A stretch of DNA of 25,062 nt, from positions 340 through 25,401 of the forward strand of contig DDIS01000048.1 in NCBI GenBank assembly GCA_002338615.1, read 5' to 3'. Origin of the DNA: Proteobacteria bacterium UBA1844. GTDB lineage: Bacteria > Pseudomonadota > Gammaproteobacteria > Steroidobacterales > Woeseiaceae. Below the pieces are notes generated by a model. The model was not told the origin of the DNA. It made no database searches and saw nothing but the letters and a program-made list of their open reading frames with translations. Positions 9,838 through 16,342 of the stretch are shown here, in pieces (within the stretch, counting starts at the first letter, position 1; each line of letters starts with the position of its first letter). Position numbers and translations under genes: made by a program.

Positions 9838-10737
9838 CTAACTTTGCGACTTCGGGTCCGACCTGTGCTTCACGCGGTCAGGATCGACTACCCGCACCAG
9901 CCCTTCCTGGCTCGTGCTGGCCACGAGGCGCCCGTCGTCGGCAAAGAACTGGCCGCGTGAGAAGCCACGTGCGCCCGACGCGTTCGGGCTGTCAATTGCG
10001 TACAAGTGCCAGCGATCCATACGTAGTTCACGATGGAACCAGAGCGCATGGTCCAGGCTCGCCATGATGACGTTGTCGGCCACGTAGGACAGCTGATGCG
10101 GCAACGTGCTCGCGCCCAGCAGTTCGTAGTCGGAAACGTACGCCAGCAGATTCTGGTGCAACGTAGGGCTATCCGGTAGTTCATCCACCGCACGAATCCA
10201 TACATAGGATTCCGGTGGCAGCTTTTTGCGCTCCGTGAAATTGATTGGCCGCACGGGCCGAAACTCGAACGGCCGTTTTTCAGTGAGGAAACGGCGTAAC
10301 TTCATCGGCACTCCCGCTGGCAAATCACGCGCGAGTTCATCGAGAGCCCTCAGTTTTTCGGGGCCCGGCACGTCCGGCATGCTTGCCTGGTGCTCCAGTC
10401 CGGCTTCGGCAACCTGGAACGACGCAGCAAGATTCAGAATGGGCCGACCATGCTGGATTGCCACGACACGGCGGTTGGAAAAGCTGCCACCGTCTCTCGA
10501 GCGATCCACTTCGTACACGATCGGTGAGGCATTATCTCCGCGGCGCAGAAAATACCCGTGCAGCGAGTGTGCAACCCGCCCCTCGACGGTTAGCTGCGCC
10601 GCGGAAAGCGCCTGCCCCAACACCTGGCCACCGAACACCTGTGGGCTGCCCAGGTCGCGACTGTCGCCGCGAAAAATATTGTCCTCGATCTGCTCCAGTG
10701 TCAGCAGCGCGATCAGATCTTCAAGTACCGGATGCAA
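9838..10737 (-). CDS. tesB: Acyl-CoA thioesterase II
   Basis: Hydrolyses medium- and long-chain acyl-CoA to free acid and CoA; a double hot-dog-fold enzyme of the cytoplasm. Seen: the family start (LLTLEQIEDNIFRG, QVFGGQVLGQAL), SLHGYFLRRGD, and the catalytic residues equivalent to E. coli Asp204, Thr228 and Gln278 at Asp203, Ser227 and Gln277. Ser for Thr is conservative. It ends with about 17 charged residues beyond the usual TesB terminus. The start is TTG (TTG CAT CCG), 11 bases after the SDR stop; no nearby ATG or GTG fits, and the Shine-Dalgarno is weak, so translation may be coupled to the SDR gene. Probably the last gene of an operon with the acyl-CoA ligase and SDR-like genes. Confidence 0.95.
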   Translation of the reverse strand: MHPVLEDLIALLTLEQIEDNIFRGDSRDLGSPQVFGGQVLGQALSAAQLTVEGRVAHSLHGYFLRRGDNASPIVYEVDRSRDGGSFSNRRVVAIQHGRPILNLAASFQVAEAGLEHQASMPDVPGPEKLRALDELARDLPAGVPMKLRRFLTEKRPFEFRPVRPINFTERKKLPPESYVWIRAVDELPDSPTLHQNLLAYVSDYELLGASTLPHQLSYVADNVIMASLDHALWFHRELRMDRWHLYAIDSPNASGARGFSRGQFFADDGRLVASTSQEGLVRVVDPDRVKHRSDPKSQS

Positions 10738-10748
10738 GGTTTTCTACC

Positions 10749-11498
10749 CTAATCCGCGGTGCGGCCGCCATCGACCCGTATCCCGGTACCGCTGACAAAC
10801 ATCGAATCGTCGCTCGCAAGAAACAACACGACTTTCGCCACATCCACCGGCTCGCCGAGGCGACGAGCCGCCGACTGCGCGATACAGTGGTCCCTGAGTT
10901 CCCTGTTCCTCTGAAATACATCTCGGCTGGCAGGTGCCATGATGGCACCGGGCTGCACGTAGTTCACCGTAATCCCGAATTCACCTGTCTCGGCGGCTAG
11001 AGCCCGTGTGATAGCCGCGAGATCCCGTTCCGAGCGCAAGAATGCCTCCGCGCCATCGATCGCGAACAGGCTACGCAGAAAGCCGATGTTAATGATCCGC
11101 CCCGCCGGGCTTTTCTTCAGATGCTTGAGCGACGCCTGGTACACGGCCAACGTCAGTTCGGCGCGCTTCCTGAGCAGCTCTTCGAGCGTCGCGCTGCTAT
11201 CTGTGATCAGTTCGGCGCCGCGCAACGGATAGTCACAAACCAGGATATCGATGCCGCCCAGTTTACCGGCCGCGGCTGTAACCATCGCGGCCTGGCGCGC
11301 CGGGTCGCGCAAATCCGCGACCATGCCATCAATGCCTTTAATAGACTTGAAGTGCTGCTCCACCCCGCTGACATTGACGTCAACCGCAAGAACCTGCGCA
11401 CCGTGTTTGCGCAAGGTACGCGCGACTGCCTCACCAATTCCGTCAGCGGCATTGATTACCAGTGCGTTCAGGCCGTACAAGCGCAGGGCTTCGCCCAT
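10749..11498 (-). CDS. Short-chain dehydrogenase/reductase homologue lacking catalytic residues
   Basis: 249 residues with an SDR Rossmann fold and an intact C-terminal SDR signature (VNYVQPGAIMAP, 179-190; GEPVDVAKVVLFLASDDS and VSGTGIRVDGG near the end). The motifs that define an active enzyme are altered. The dinucleotide motif TGxxxGIG reads INAADGIG (15-22), so its first glycine is lost. NNAG reads VCDY (87-90). The catalytic Ser position (about 140-141) is Phe/Leu, and the Tyr-x-x-x-Lys pair aligns with Phe153 and Glu157. The reading frame is intact, with a good AAGGAG Shine-Dalgarno before the ATG, so it looks like an expressed non-catalytic or repurposed SDR rather than a decaying pseudogene. 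It sits between the acyl-CoA ligase and tesB (gaps of 30 and 11 bases), which suggests a role in the same acyl-CoA pathway. Function unknown. Confidence 0.9.
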   Translation of the reverse strand: MGEALRLYGLNALVINAADGIGEAVARTLRKHGAQVLAVDVNVSGVEQHFKSIKGIDGMVADLRDPARQAAMVTAAAGKLGGIDILVCDYPLRGAELITDSSATLEELLRKRAELTLAVYQASLKHLKKSPAGRIINIGFLRSLFAIDGAEAFLRSERDLAAITRALAAETGEFGITVNYVQPGAIMAPASRDVFQRNRELRDHCIAQSAARRLGEPVDVAKVVLFLASDDSMFVSGTGIRVDGGRTAD

Positions 11499-11528
11499 GC
11501 CTACTCCTTCTGTTCCAGCGGGCTTGTG

Positions 11529-13160
11529 TCAGTCAGGGAATCGATAGTCCGCAAACTGTTTGCGTAAATCCAGTTTTTTTATCTTGCCGGTTGCAGTCAA
11601 TGGCAGCTCATCGATAAAAGCAACATCATTGGGAATCCACCAGCTGACTACCTTGTCGTTGAAGAATTCCAGTAATTCCTGTTTGCCAGGGTTCGCATTT
11701 TCTTTCCGCACAACAACGAGCAAAGGTCGTTCACCCCATTTTTCATGCGCGATTCCTATTACCGCGGCAGACGCGACGGACGGGTGGCTCATGATGACAT
11801 TTTCAAGCTCAATCGAGCTGATCCATTCGCCGCCAGACTTGATCACGTCCTTGGTTCGATCTGTGATCGTAACAAATCCTTCTGCATCGATAATCGCGAC
11901 GTCGCCCGTACCAAACCAGCCGTCAGCGGTGTGCGACTCCGAATTTCCTTCCAGCTTGAAATAGTCGCTGCAGACCCATGGCCCGCGCACCTGCAATGCG
12001 CCATAGGATTTGCCATCCCAGGGCAGTTCCCTGCCTTCGTCGTCCATGACCCTGAGTTCGCAGCCAAACAAACCACGCCCGGCCTTGACGCCAATATCCA
12101 GCTTTTCTTCGGGGCTCAGCAACTCCATGCCGGCCTTCAGGGTATTGACGGTGCCAACCGGGCTCATTTCCGTCATACCCCACCCTTGCCGTACCTCCAC
12201 CCCGTGCCGATCACGAAATGCCTCGATCATCATGCGCGGTACCGCAGCACCGCCGATAATCGTGCGCTCCAGCTTGTCGAGCCGTTTGCCCGCCTTTTCG
12301 GTGTACTGCAACAGCGCGAGCCAGACGGTCGGCACGCCAAGGGCAAGGTTCACGTCTTCGCTATCCATGAGTCTGTAGAGCACCTCTCCGTCTGCCATTT
12401 TCGGTCCTGGCAGCACGAGCTTGGCCCCACACATAGCCGCCGCGTAAGGCACACCCCAGGCGTTCACATGGAACAGCGGCACGACCGGCAAAACACTGTC
12501 GCGACAGGACAGGCCCATTACATCCGGTGCGAGTACCGCATAGGCATGCAGCAACGTGGAACGATGCGAATACAGCACACCCTTCGGGTCGCCGGTTGTG
12601 CCCGATGTGTAGCACAACGCGGATGCGGCGTTTTCATCGAGATCCGGCCACTCGTAGTCGCTCTTTTCAGCGGCGATAAAACTCTCGTAACAATGTACAT
12701 TTTCAAGATTCGTCGCCGGCATGTGTGCTTCGTCAGTCAGGACGACCACTCCCTCGAGTCCCGTCACTTGCGCTGCCAGCTTTTCGAGCAACGGCATGAA
12801 CAACGGATCAATGAACAGCCAGCGATCCTCGGCGTGATTCAAAATGAATATCAGTTGCTCCGGAAACAGGCGAGGATTAATTGTGTGACAAACGAAGCCC
12901 GCACCGCTGACGGCATAGTAGATTTCGAGATGCCGATGATCGTTCCATGCCAGCGTCGCAACCCGGTCACCTTGCTTGAGCCCGAGCCGGCCAAGCGCAT
13001 TCGCCAGTTGCCTCGCCCGGCCGATTACTGTGCCCCAACTGGTTCTATGCAATGGATCATCAACGGTAACCGACACGATCTCCCGCTCATGATGGAAACG
13101 ATCAGCGTGTCTGGCTATGGATGAAATCAGCAACGGCCGATCCATCATTAGTCCATTCAT
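11529..13160 (-). CDS. Medium-chain acyl-CoA ligase, AlkK/DmdB-type (AMP-forming)
   Basis: Activates a carboxylic acid with ATP and CoA to acyl-CoA via an acyl-adenylate. The 543-residue protein has the ATP motif YTSGTTGDPKG (from about residue 184), LPVVPLFHVNAWG, the adenylate motif GWGMTEMSP, DGWFGTGDVA, the hinge DRTKDVIKSGGEWIS and the C-terminal catalytic Lys in TATGKIKK. From memory its wording closely follows Pseudomonas AlkK (medium-chain acyl-CoA synthetase) and the related DmdB (3-methylthiopropionyl-CoA ligase); I cannot separate these by reading. The ATG at 13160 has an ideal AAGGAG six bases upstream, although the frame is open to 13247. First gene of a probable operon with the SDR-like gene and tesB. 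Confidence 0.95.
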   Translation of the reverse strand: MNGLMMDRPLLISSIARHADRFHHEREIVSVTVDDPLHRTSWGTVIGRARQLANALGRLGLKQGDRVATLAWNDHRHLEIYYAVSGAGFVCHTINPRLFPEQLIFILNHAEDRWLFIDPLFMPLLEKLAAQVTGLEGVVVLTDEAHMPATNLENVHCYESFIAAEKSDYEWPDLDENAASALCYTSGTTGDPKGVLYSHRSTLLHAYAVLAPDVMGLSCRDSVLPVVPLFHVNAWGVPYAAAMCGAKLVLPGPKMADGEVLYRLMDSEDVNLALGVPTVWLALLQYTEKAGKRLDKLERTIIGGAAVPRMMIEAFRDRHGVEVRQGWGMTEMSPVGTVNTLKAGMELLSPEEKLDIGVKAGRGLFGCELRVMDDEGRELPWDGKSYGALQVRGPWVCSDYFKLEGNSESHTADGWFGTGDVAIIDAEGFVTITDRTKDVIKSGGEWISSIELENVIMSHPSVASAAVIGIAHEKWGERPLLVVVRKENANPGKQELLEFFNDKVVSWWIPNDVAFIDELPLTATGKIKKLDLRKQFADYRFPD

Positions 13161-13166
13161 CGTTAT

Positions 13167-13172
13167 CTCCTT
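13167..13172 (-). promoter_or_regulatory. Shine-Dalgarno site that fixes the acyl-CoA ligase start
   Basis: On the minus strand AAGGAG is followed by six bases and ATG at 13160, which selects this start over more upstream in-frame codons. Confidence 0.7.
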
Positions 13173-13203
13173 AATCTTTCCCTGGTTCCGGGTTACCACT
13201 TGG

Positions 13204-13216
13204 AATCTACCAGATT
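13204..13216. promoter_or_regulatory. Small inverted repeat upstream of the acyl-CoA ligase gene
   Basis: AATCT-ACC-AGATT lies about 45 bases before the ligase start, in the 242-bp gap after maoC. On the minus strand it overlaps a -10-like TAGATT, but no good -35 is present. A fatty-acid-responsive operator would fit the location; this is inference. The rest of the 13161-13402 gap shows only a CCGCAG/CTGCGG hairpin (13355-13375) of unclear use. Confidence 0.2.
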
Positions 13217-13402
13217 TTCGAGGCGCCAGGAGCGCGCAACGTAGCAACGAATGAGGCGAGAATGTCCCACATCGAGCCTGTTTGGCTTTAGTGCACAGAA
13301 CCCGAGGAATTTATGCTGGAAGTGCTGTCCCGACGGGATAAGCGGCCAATTGTGCCGCAGATCGCAGTCCTGCGGGCTTTTGCAACACCAGCGCAGTCGC
13401 GC

Positions 13403-13867
13403 TTACGCGCCGTCGAAGAAATACATGCCCAGCGTTTCGGCAATACACGCCGGCTTGCGCGCGCCTTCCACCTCGATGCGAATCTCGGATGTGAGCAGGA
13501 GTGCCCCGGCACGTCGCCGCGCTTGCAGCACCGTCGCGCGTGCCCGGACCCGGTCGCCGGCCTGAACCGGCGTGTAAAAGCGCACCTTGTTGACGCCAAA
13601 ATTAATCGCCCGGGTCAGGTTCTTGATTTCCACAAAATCGCCGGTGAGGTTCGGGATCAGGGCCAGCGTCAGGTAGCCATGTGCGATCGTCTTGCCGTCC
13701 GGCATTTCTCGCGCAGCACGCTGCGTATCGACGTGAATCCACTGGTGGTCCGCAGTCGCTTCGGCAAATTGGTCAATACGGTGCTGATCGATAACCGCCC
13801 AGTCAGACAGCCCGACTTCCTGTCCTTCCAGCGCTTTGGCATCGTCGATAGTCCTGATTACATGCAA
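13403..13867 (-). CDS. MaoC-family (R)-specific enoyl-CoA hydratase-like protein
   Basis: Hot-dog-fold hydratase family that adds water to trans-2-enoyl-CoA (PhaJ/MaoC type). The 154-residue protein carries the hydratase dyad motif ATADHQWIHVD, with Asp40 and His45 in the usual places, and the following AHGYLTLAL block. The start is TTG at 13867 with GGAAG six bases upstream. No ATG or GTG is available nearby, and homologues begin with the same VIRTIDD-type segment, so TTG is probably right. It lies 242 bp upstream of the acyl-CoA ligase on the same strand, so shared transcription is possible, and 87 bp from the divergent MocA-like gene. The chain-length preference is not visible. Confidence 0.93.
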   Translation of the reverse strand: MHVIRTIDDAKALEGQEVGLSDWAVIDQHRIDQFAEATADHQWIHVDTQRAAREMPDGKTIAHGYLTLALIPNLTGDFVEIKNLTRAINFGVNKVRFYTPVQAGDRVRARATVLQARRRAGALLLTSEIRIEVEGARKPACIAETLGMYFFDGA

Positions 13868-13873
13868 TTCGAG

Positions 13874-13878
13874 CTTCC
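13874..13878 (-). promoter_or_regulatory. Shine-Dalgarno site for the TTG start of the MaoC gene
   Basis: On the minus strand GGAAG is followed by six bases and TTG at 13867. It supports the unusual start codon. Confidence 0.45.
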
Positions 13879-13954
13879 ATTAATACGGCGAACGGGCCGC
13901 GCCGCTAGAAAAACACACATACAGCGATGGCCGCAAGTGTTAAGTTCTGGTCGC

Positions 13955-14563
13955 ATGGAAAAAAGCCCAGCAATCCGTATTGAAAACGCAGGGCGGGTTT
14001 ACGCGGTGCTTCTGGCTGCGGGCAGGTCGCGCCGTTTCGGCAGTGCCAAGCAACTTGCAAAATTCCGGGGCGAAAGCCTGGTCCGGCGCAGTGCCCGTAT
14101 CGCACGGGAGGTCTGCGGTGACCGGACGGCTCTCGTTGCCGGGTTTCGTGCCGACGAGGTAATCGAAGCGGCCGGTGGTTACTGTGCCATTACCCTGGTA
14201 AATGAAGACTTTGACAGCGGCATGGGCGGCTCGATTGCGCTGGCGACCCGCGCGCTTGCCGAACGCGCCGATGCTCTGCTCATTCTGCTCGCGGACCAGC
14301 CGCTGGTATCAACCCACCACCTTGGAAAGTTACTCGCAACCTGGTCCGGCGCCAGCAACGAACTTGTAGCCTCCGGCTACAGCGGCGTAGCCGGCCCACC
14401 TGTGCTGCTGCCCAGCGACTGCTTCGCCGAACTGCAAAATCTCGCGGGCGACCGTGGCGCGAGCCGGTTCTTTTCCGATCCTCGCTATGAACTGACCATC
14501 GTGCACTCGGATGCTGCGGGCGTGGATATTGATTTGCCCGAACACCTCGAAATGCTCCGTTAG
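13955..14563 (+). CDS. MocA-like molybdenum cofactor cytidylyltransferase
   Basis: Nucleotidyltransferase of the MobA/MocA/GlmU fold, probably transferring CMP to molybdopterin to give the MCD cofactor used by xanthine-dehydrogenase-family enzymes. The 202-residue protein has the signature LLAAGRSRRFGSAK (residues 19-32), the metal-binding segment LADQPLV, the AGPPVLL substrate block and GDRGASRFF, as in MocA/CoxI-type proteins. The frame is open from 13313, but the region before 13955 overlaps maoC on the other strand and looks non-coding, so the ATG at 13955 is chosen; its Shine-Dalgarno is weak. It converges on moaE with a 24-base gap. The cytidylyl specificity is inferred from family resemblance. 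Confidence 0.9.
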   Translation: MEKSPAIRIENAGRVYAVLLAAGRSRRFGSAKQLAKFRGESLVRRSARIAREVCGDRTALVAGFRADEVIEAAGGYCAITLVNEDFDSGMGGSIALATRALAERADALLILLADQPLVSTHHLGKLLATWSGASNELVASGYSGVAGPPVLLPSDCFAELQNLAGDRGASRFFSDPRYELTIVHSDAAGVDIDLPEHLEMLR

Positions 14564-14587
14564 CCCTGTACCGGAACGCGTTGCTGC

Positions 14588-15028
14588 TCAGGCGACGGAG
14601 TGTGCGTGCGCCGAACAACGCTCGCAGTTGACCCAGCCGGAATCGCCGCTCACATAGTATTCTTTCTTCCAGATTGGCAGGCGTATTTTCAGCGCGTCTA
14701 TAATGTAACGGCAGGCCTGGAATGCCTCGTCACGATGCGGTGACGTCACTCCGACCCAGACCGCACAATCACCTATCTCGAGCAAGCCGGCCCGATGCAC
14801 GCAGTGCGCATGCAGGTGCGGAAATCTAACTCCCGCCTCGGCAAGTAACTTGCGCCCCTCGCTGATTGCAAGCGGCTCATAGACTTCGTACTCGAGGCGC
14901 ACGACATCCTCACCTTCATTGCGATTTCTGACCCAGCCTTCGAAGCTGCAATAAGCACCGGCTGCAGGATCGATGAGCCTGGCGCGCAGCGCTTCCGGAT
15001 CAATGGCCGAGCTCGATATCGAGATCAT
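14588..15028 (-). CDS. moaE: Molybdopterin synthase catalytic subunit MoaE
   Basis: Large subunit of molybdopterin synthase, which inserts two sulfurs carried by the MoaD C-terminus into cyclic pyranopterin monophosphate. The 146-residue protein contains the family blocks CSFEGWVRNRNEG, YEVYEPLA, HRAGLLEIGDCAVWVGVTSPHRDEAF and the catalytic lysine region RLPIWKKEYY. The ATG at 15028 lies one base after the moaD stop and has GGGGG just upstream. The last residues form a Cys-x2-Cys plus His-x-His tail (NCERCSAHAH), a possible metal site beyond the conserved core. Last gene of the moa operon. Confidence 0.96.
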   Translation of the reverse strand: MISISSSAIDPEALRARLIDPAAGAYCSFEGWVRNRNEGEDVVRLEYEVYEPLAISEGRKLLAEAGVRFPHLHAHCVHRAGLLEIGDCAVWVGVTSPHRDEAFQACRYIIDALKIRLPIWKKEYYVSGDSGWVNCERCSAHAHSVA

Positions 15029-15029
15029 C

Positions 15030-15272
15030 TCAGCCCCCTGCGACCGGTGGAAACAGCAGCACCACATCACCATCCGAGATCGGGCTATCCCAGCTGGCCA
15101 TCACATCGTTAATCGCTACCTTGCAGTGCCCAAGCGGCTCAGTCGAGCCGTGCCGGCTCACGGTCGCCTTGAACACATCGGCAGCCGTCACTGCATCGGA
15201 TTGCAGCGTTTCAACTGACAATCCCGCATTTTCACGAAACATCGCGAAATAGCGTACGGTGATTTCTTTCAT
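15030..15272 (-). CDS. moaD: Molybdopterin synthase sulfur carrier subunit MoaD
   Basis: Ubiquitin-like sulfur carrier whose C-terminal Gly-Gly is activated by MoeB and thiocarboxylated, then delivers sulfur to MoaE. The 80-residue protein begins MKEITVRYFAMFREN and ends FPPVAGG, exactly at the required di-glycine. The ATG at 15272 overlaps the mobA stop by four bases (ATGA) and is preceded by GGGAG, so translation is probably coupled to mobA. Longer in-frame starts up to 15392 lie inside mobA and are rejected. Confidence 0.97.
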   Translation of the reverse strand: MKEITVRYFAMFRENAGLSVETLQSDAVTAADVFKATVSRHGSTEPLGHCKVAINDVMASWDSPISDGDVVLLFPPVAGG

Positions 15273-15862
15273 TGCACTGCTCCCTGGTGAATTGCTTCGA
15301 GGTCCTCTGGCGTGTTCACGTTGTGCAACGCCGCCGGATTCGGCAGTTGCAACAGGTGCACACCATTCTGCTGCATGATCTTGCGCGGGCAACCGCTGCC
15401 ATTATTGACCGCGCGACGCAGTATCGGCGCGGATTCCGCGCGGTACAGCGCGCACAAAGGCTCAGGCATGCCGTCAACGCTGCTGCGATAGGCGACCAGC
15501 GCCTCGCCAGGCGGTGCGTTTTCGACCAGGTAACGGAGCGTTTGCAACTCAAGGTTTGGCAGATCGCAGGCAACGACCAGCCAGTCACTTGCGGGGTACT
15601 CGCCGAGCGCCGCAAGTATGCCTGCAAGCGGCCCGATGTTTTCGTCACGGTCAACGATCCGGGGAAAGCGCGCTCTCAGGGGGTCCCCGGCCTGCCCGGC
15701 ACGTACTGATACGAACTGTCGCGACGTAAGCCTGGCCAACAGATCGAACGCAAACTCAAGCTGACTTTGGCCGCCGCGACGCATAGCCGCTTTGTCCTGT
15801 CCCATGCGGCGGCTGTTGCCCCCGGCAAGAACGAGTCCGTACAAAGTGCGTTCGGAGCTCAT
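15269..15862 (-). CDS. mobA: Molybdenum cofactor guanylyltransferase MobA
   Basis: Transfers GMP from GTP to molybdopterin, giving the MGD cofactor of DMSO-reductase-family enzymes. The 197-residue protein has the GTP-binding signature LAGGNSRRMGQDK, the DENIGPLAGILAAL block, ACDLPNLE (metal-binding Asp) and the C-terminal HNVNTPEDLEAI. The start overlaps the moaC stop by four bases and the end overlaps moaD by four, which indicates tight translational coupling within the operon. Having mobA between moaC and moaD, rather than elsewhere with mobB, is a local arrangement. Confidence 0.95.
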   Translation of the reverse strand: MSSERTLYGLVLAGGNSRRMGQDKAAMRRGGQSQLEFAFDLLARLTSRQFVSVRAGQAGDPLRARFPRIVDRDENIGPLAGILAALGEYPASDWLVVACDLPNLELQTLRYLVENAPPGEALVAYRSSVDGMPEPLCALYRAESAPILRRAVNNGSGCPRKIMQQNGVHLLQLPNPAALHNVNTPEDLEAIHQGAVQ

Positions 15863-16332
15863 GCTTCGCTGAAGTCCTGTTTGCCACCGCTTTTCGAAAC
15901 AAGGCGCGTTTCGGCAATCACGATGTCATGCGACAAGGCTTTGCACATGTCGTAGATGGTGAGTGCCGCCACTGTCGCGCCGGTCAGCGCTTCCATTTCA
16001 ACACCTGTCTTGTGATGCACCTTGCAACAGCACAGGATTACCGCATCGCGAGCTTCGATTGCAATGCTGATCGCGCATTTTTCGAGGCCCAGGGGATGGC
16101 AAAACGGGATCAGCTCGTGGGTCTTTTTCGCTGCCATAACCCCCGCAATGATTGCCGTCGCGAACACGGGACCTTTCTTGCTCACAATCTCATCGCCATC
16201 AATCGCATCGAGCACGGATTGTGGCAAACGCACGATCGTGCGTGCGACTGCCTCGCGTGCGCTGGCCGTCTTCGCGCTGACATCGACCATCGTGGGTCGA
16301 TTGTGTTCATCGACATGGCTCAGTTTGCTCAT
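15859..16332 (-). CDS. moaC: Cyclic pyranopterin monophosphate synthase MoaC
   Basis: Converts the MoaA product 3',8-cyclo-7,8-dihydro-GTP to cyclic pyranopterin monophosphate, the second step of Moco synthesis. The 157-residue protein has MVDVSAKTASAREAVA, the VSKKGPVFATAIIAGVMAAKKT segment, IPFCHPL and the catalytic region KTGVEMEALTGATVAALTIYDMCKA. The ATG at 16332 follows AAGGAAG by five bases, ten bases after the moaA stop. In-frame codons further upstream (to 16398) lie inside moaA and are not used. Confidence 0.97.
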   Translation of the reverse strand: MSKLSHVDEHNRPTMVDVSAKTASAREAVARTIVRLPQSVLDAIDGDEIVSKKGPVFATAIIAGVMAAKKTHELIPFCHPLGLEKCAISIAIEARDAVILCCCKVHHKTGVEMEALTGATVAALTIYDMCKALSHDIVIAETRLVSKSGGKQDFSEA

Positions 16333-16342
16333 CGGTGCTTCC

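Noticed and set aside
11745..13124. A 459-codon open frame on the plus strand, antisense to the acyl-CoA ligase
   Set aside because: It lies wholly opposite a well-supported gene, has low-complexity His/Arg/Gln-rich composition and no recognisable domain. It is a frame shadow of GC-rich coding DNA.
13355..13381. CCGCAG/CTGCGG hairpin with TTTT on the plus strand as a terminator
   Set aside because: No plus-strand gene precedes it, and on the minus strand, downstream of maoC, it lacks a T-run.
13313..13954. N-terminal extension of the MocA-like frame
   Set aside because: It overlaps maoC on the other strand and has no homology-like sequence; the nucleotidyltransferase signature starts shortly after ATG 13955.
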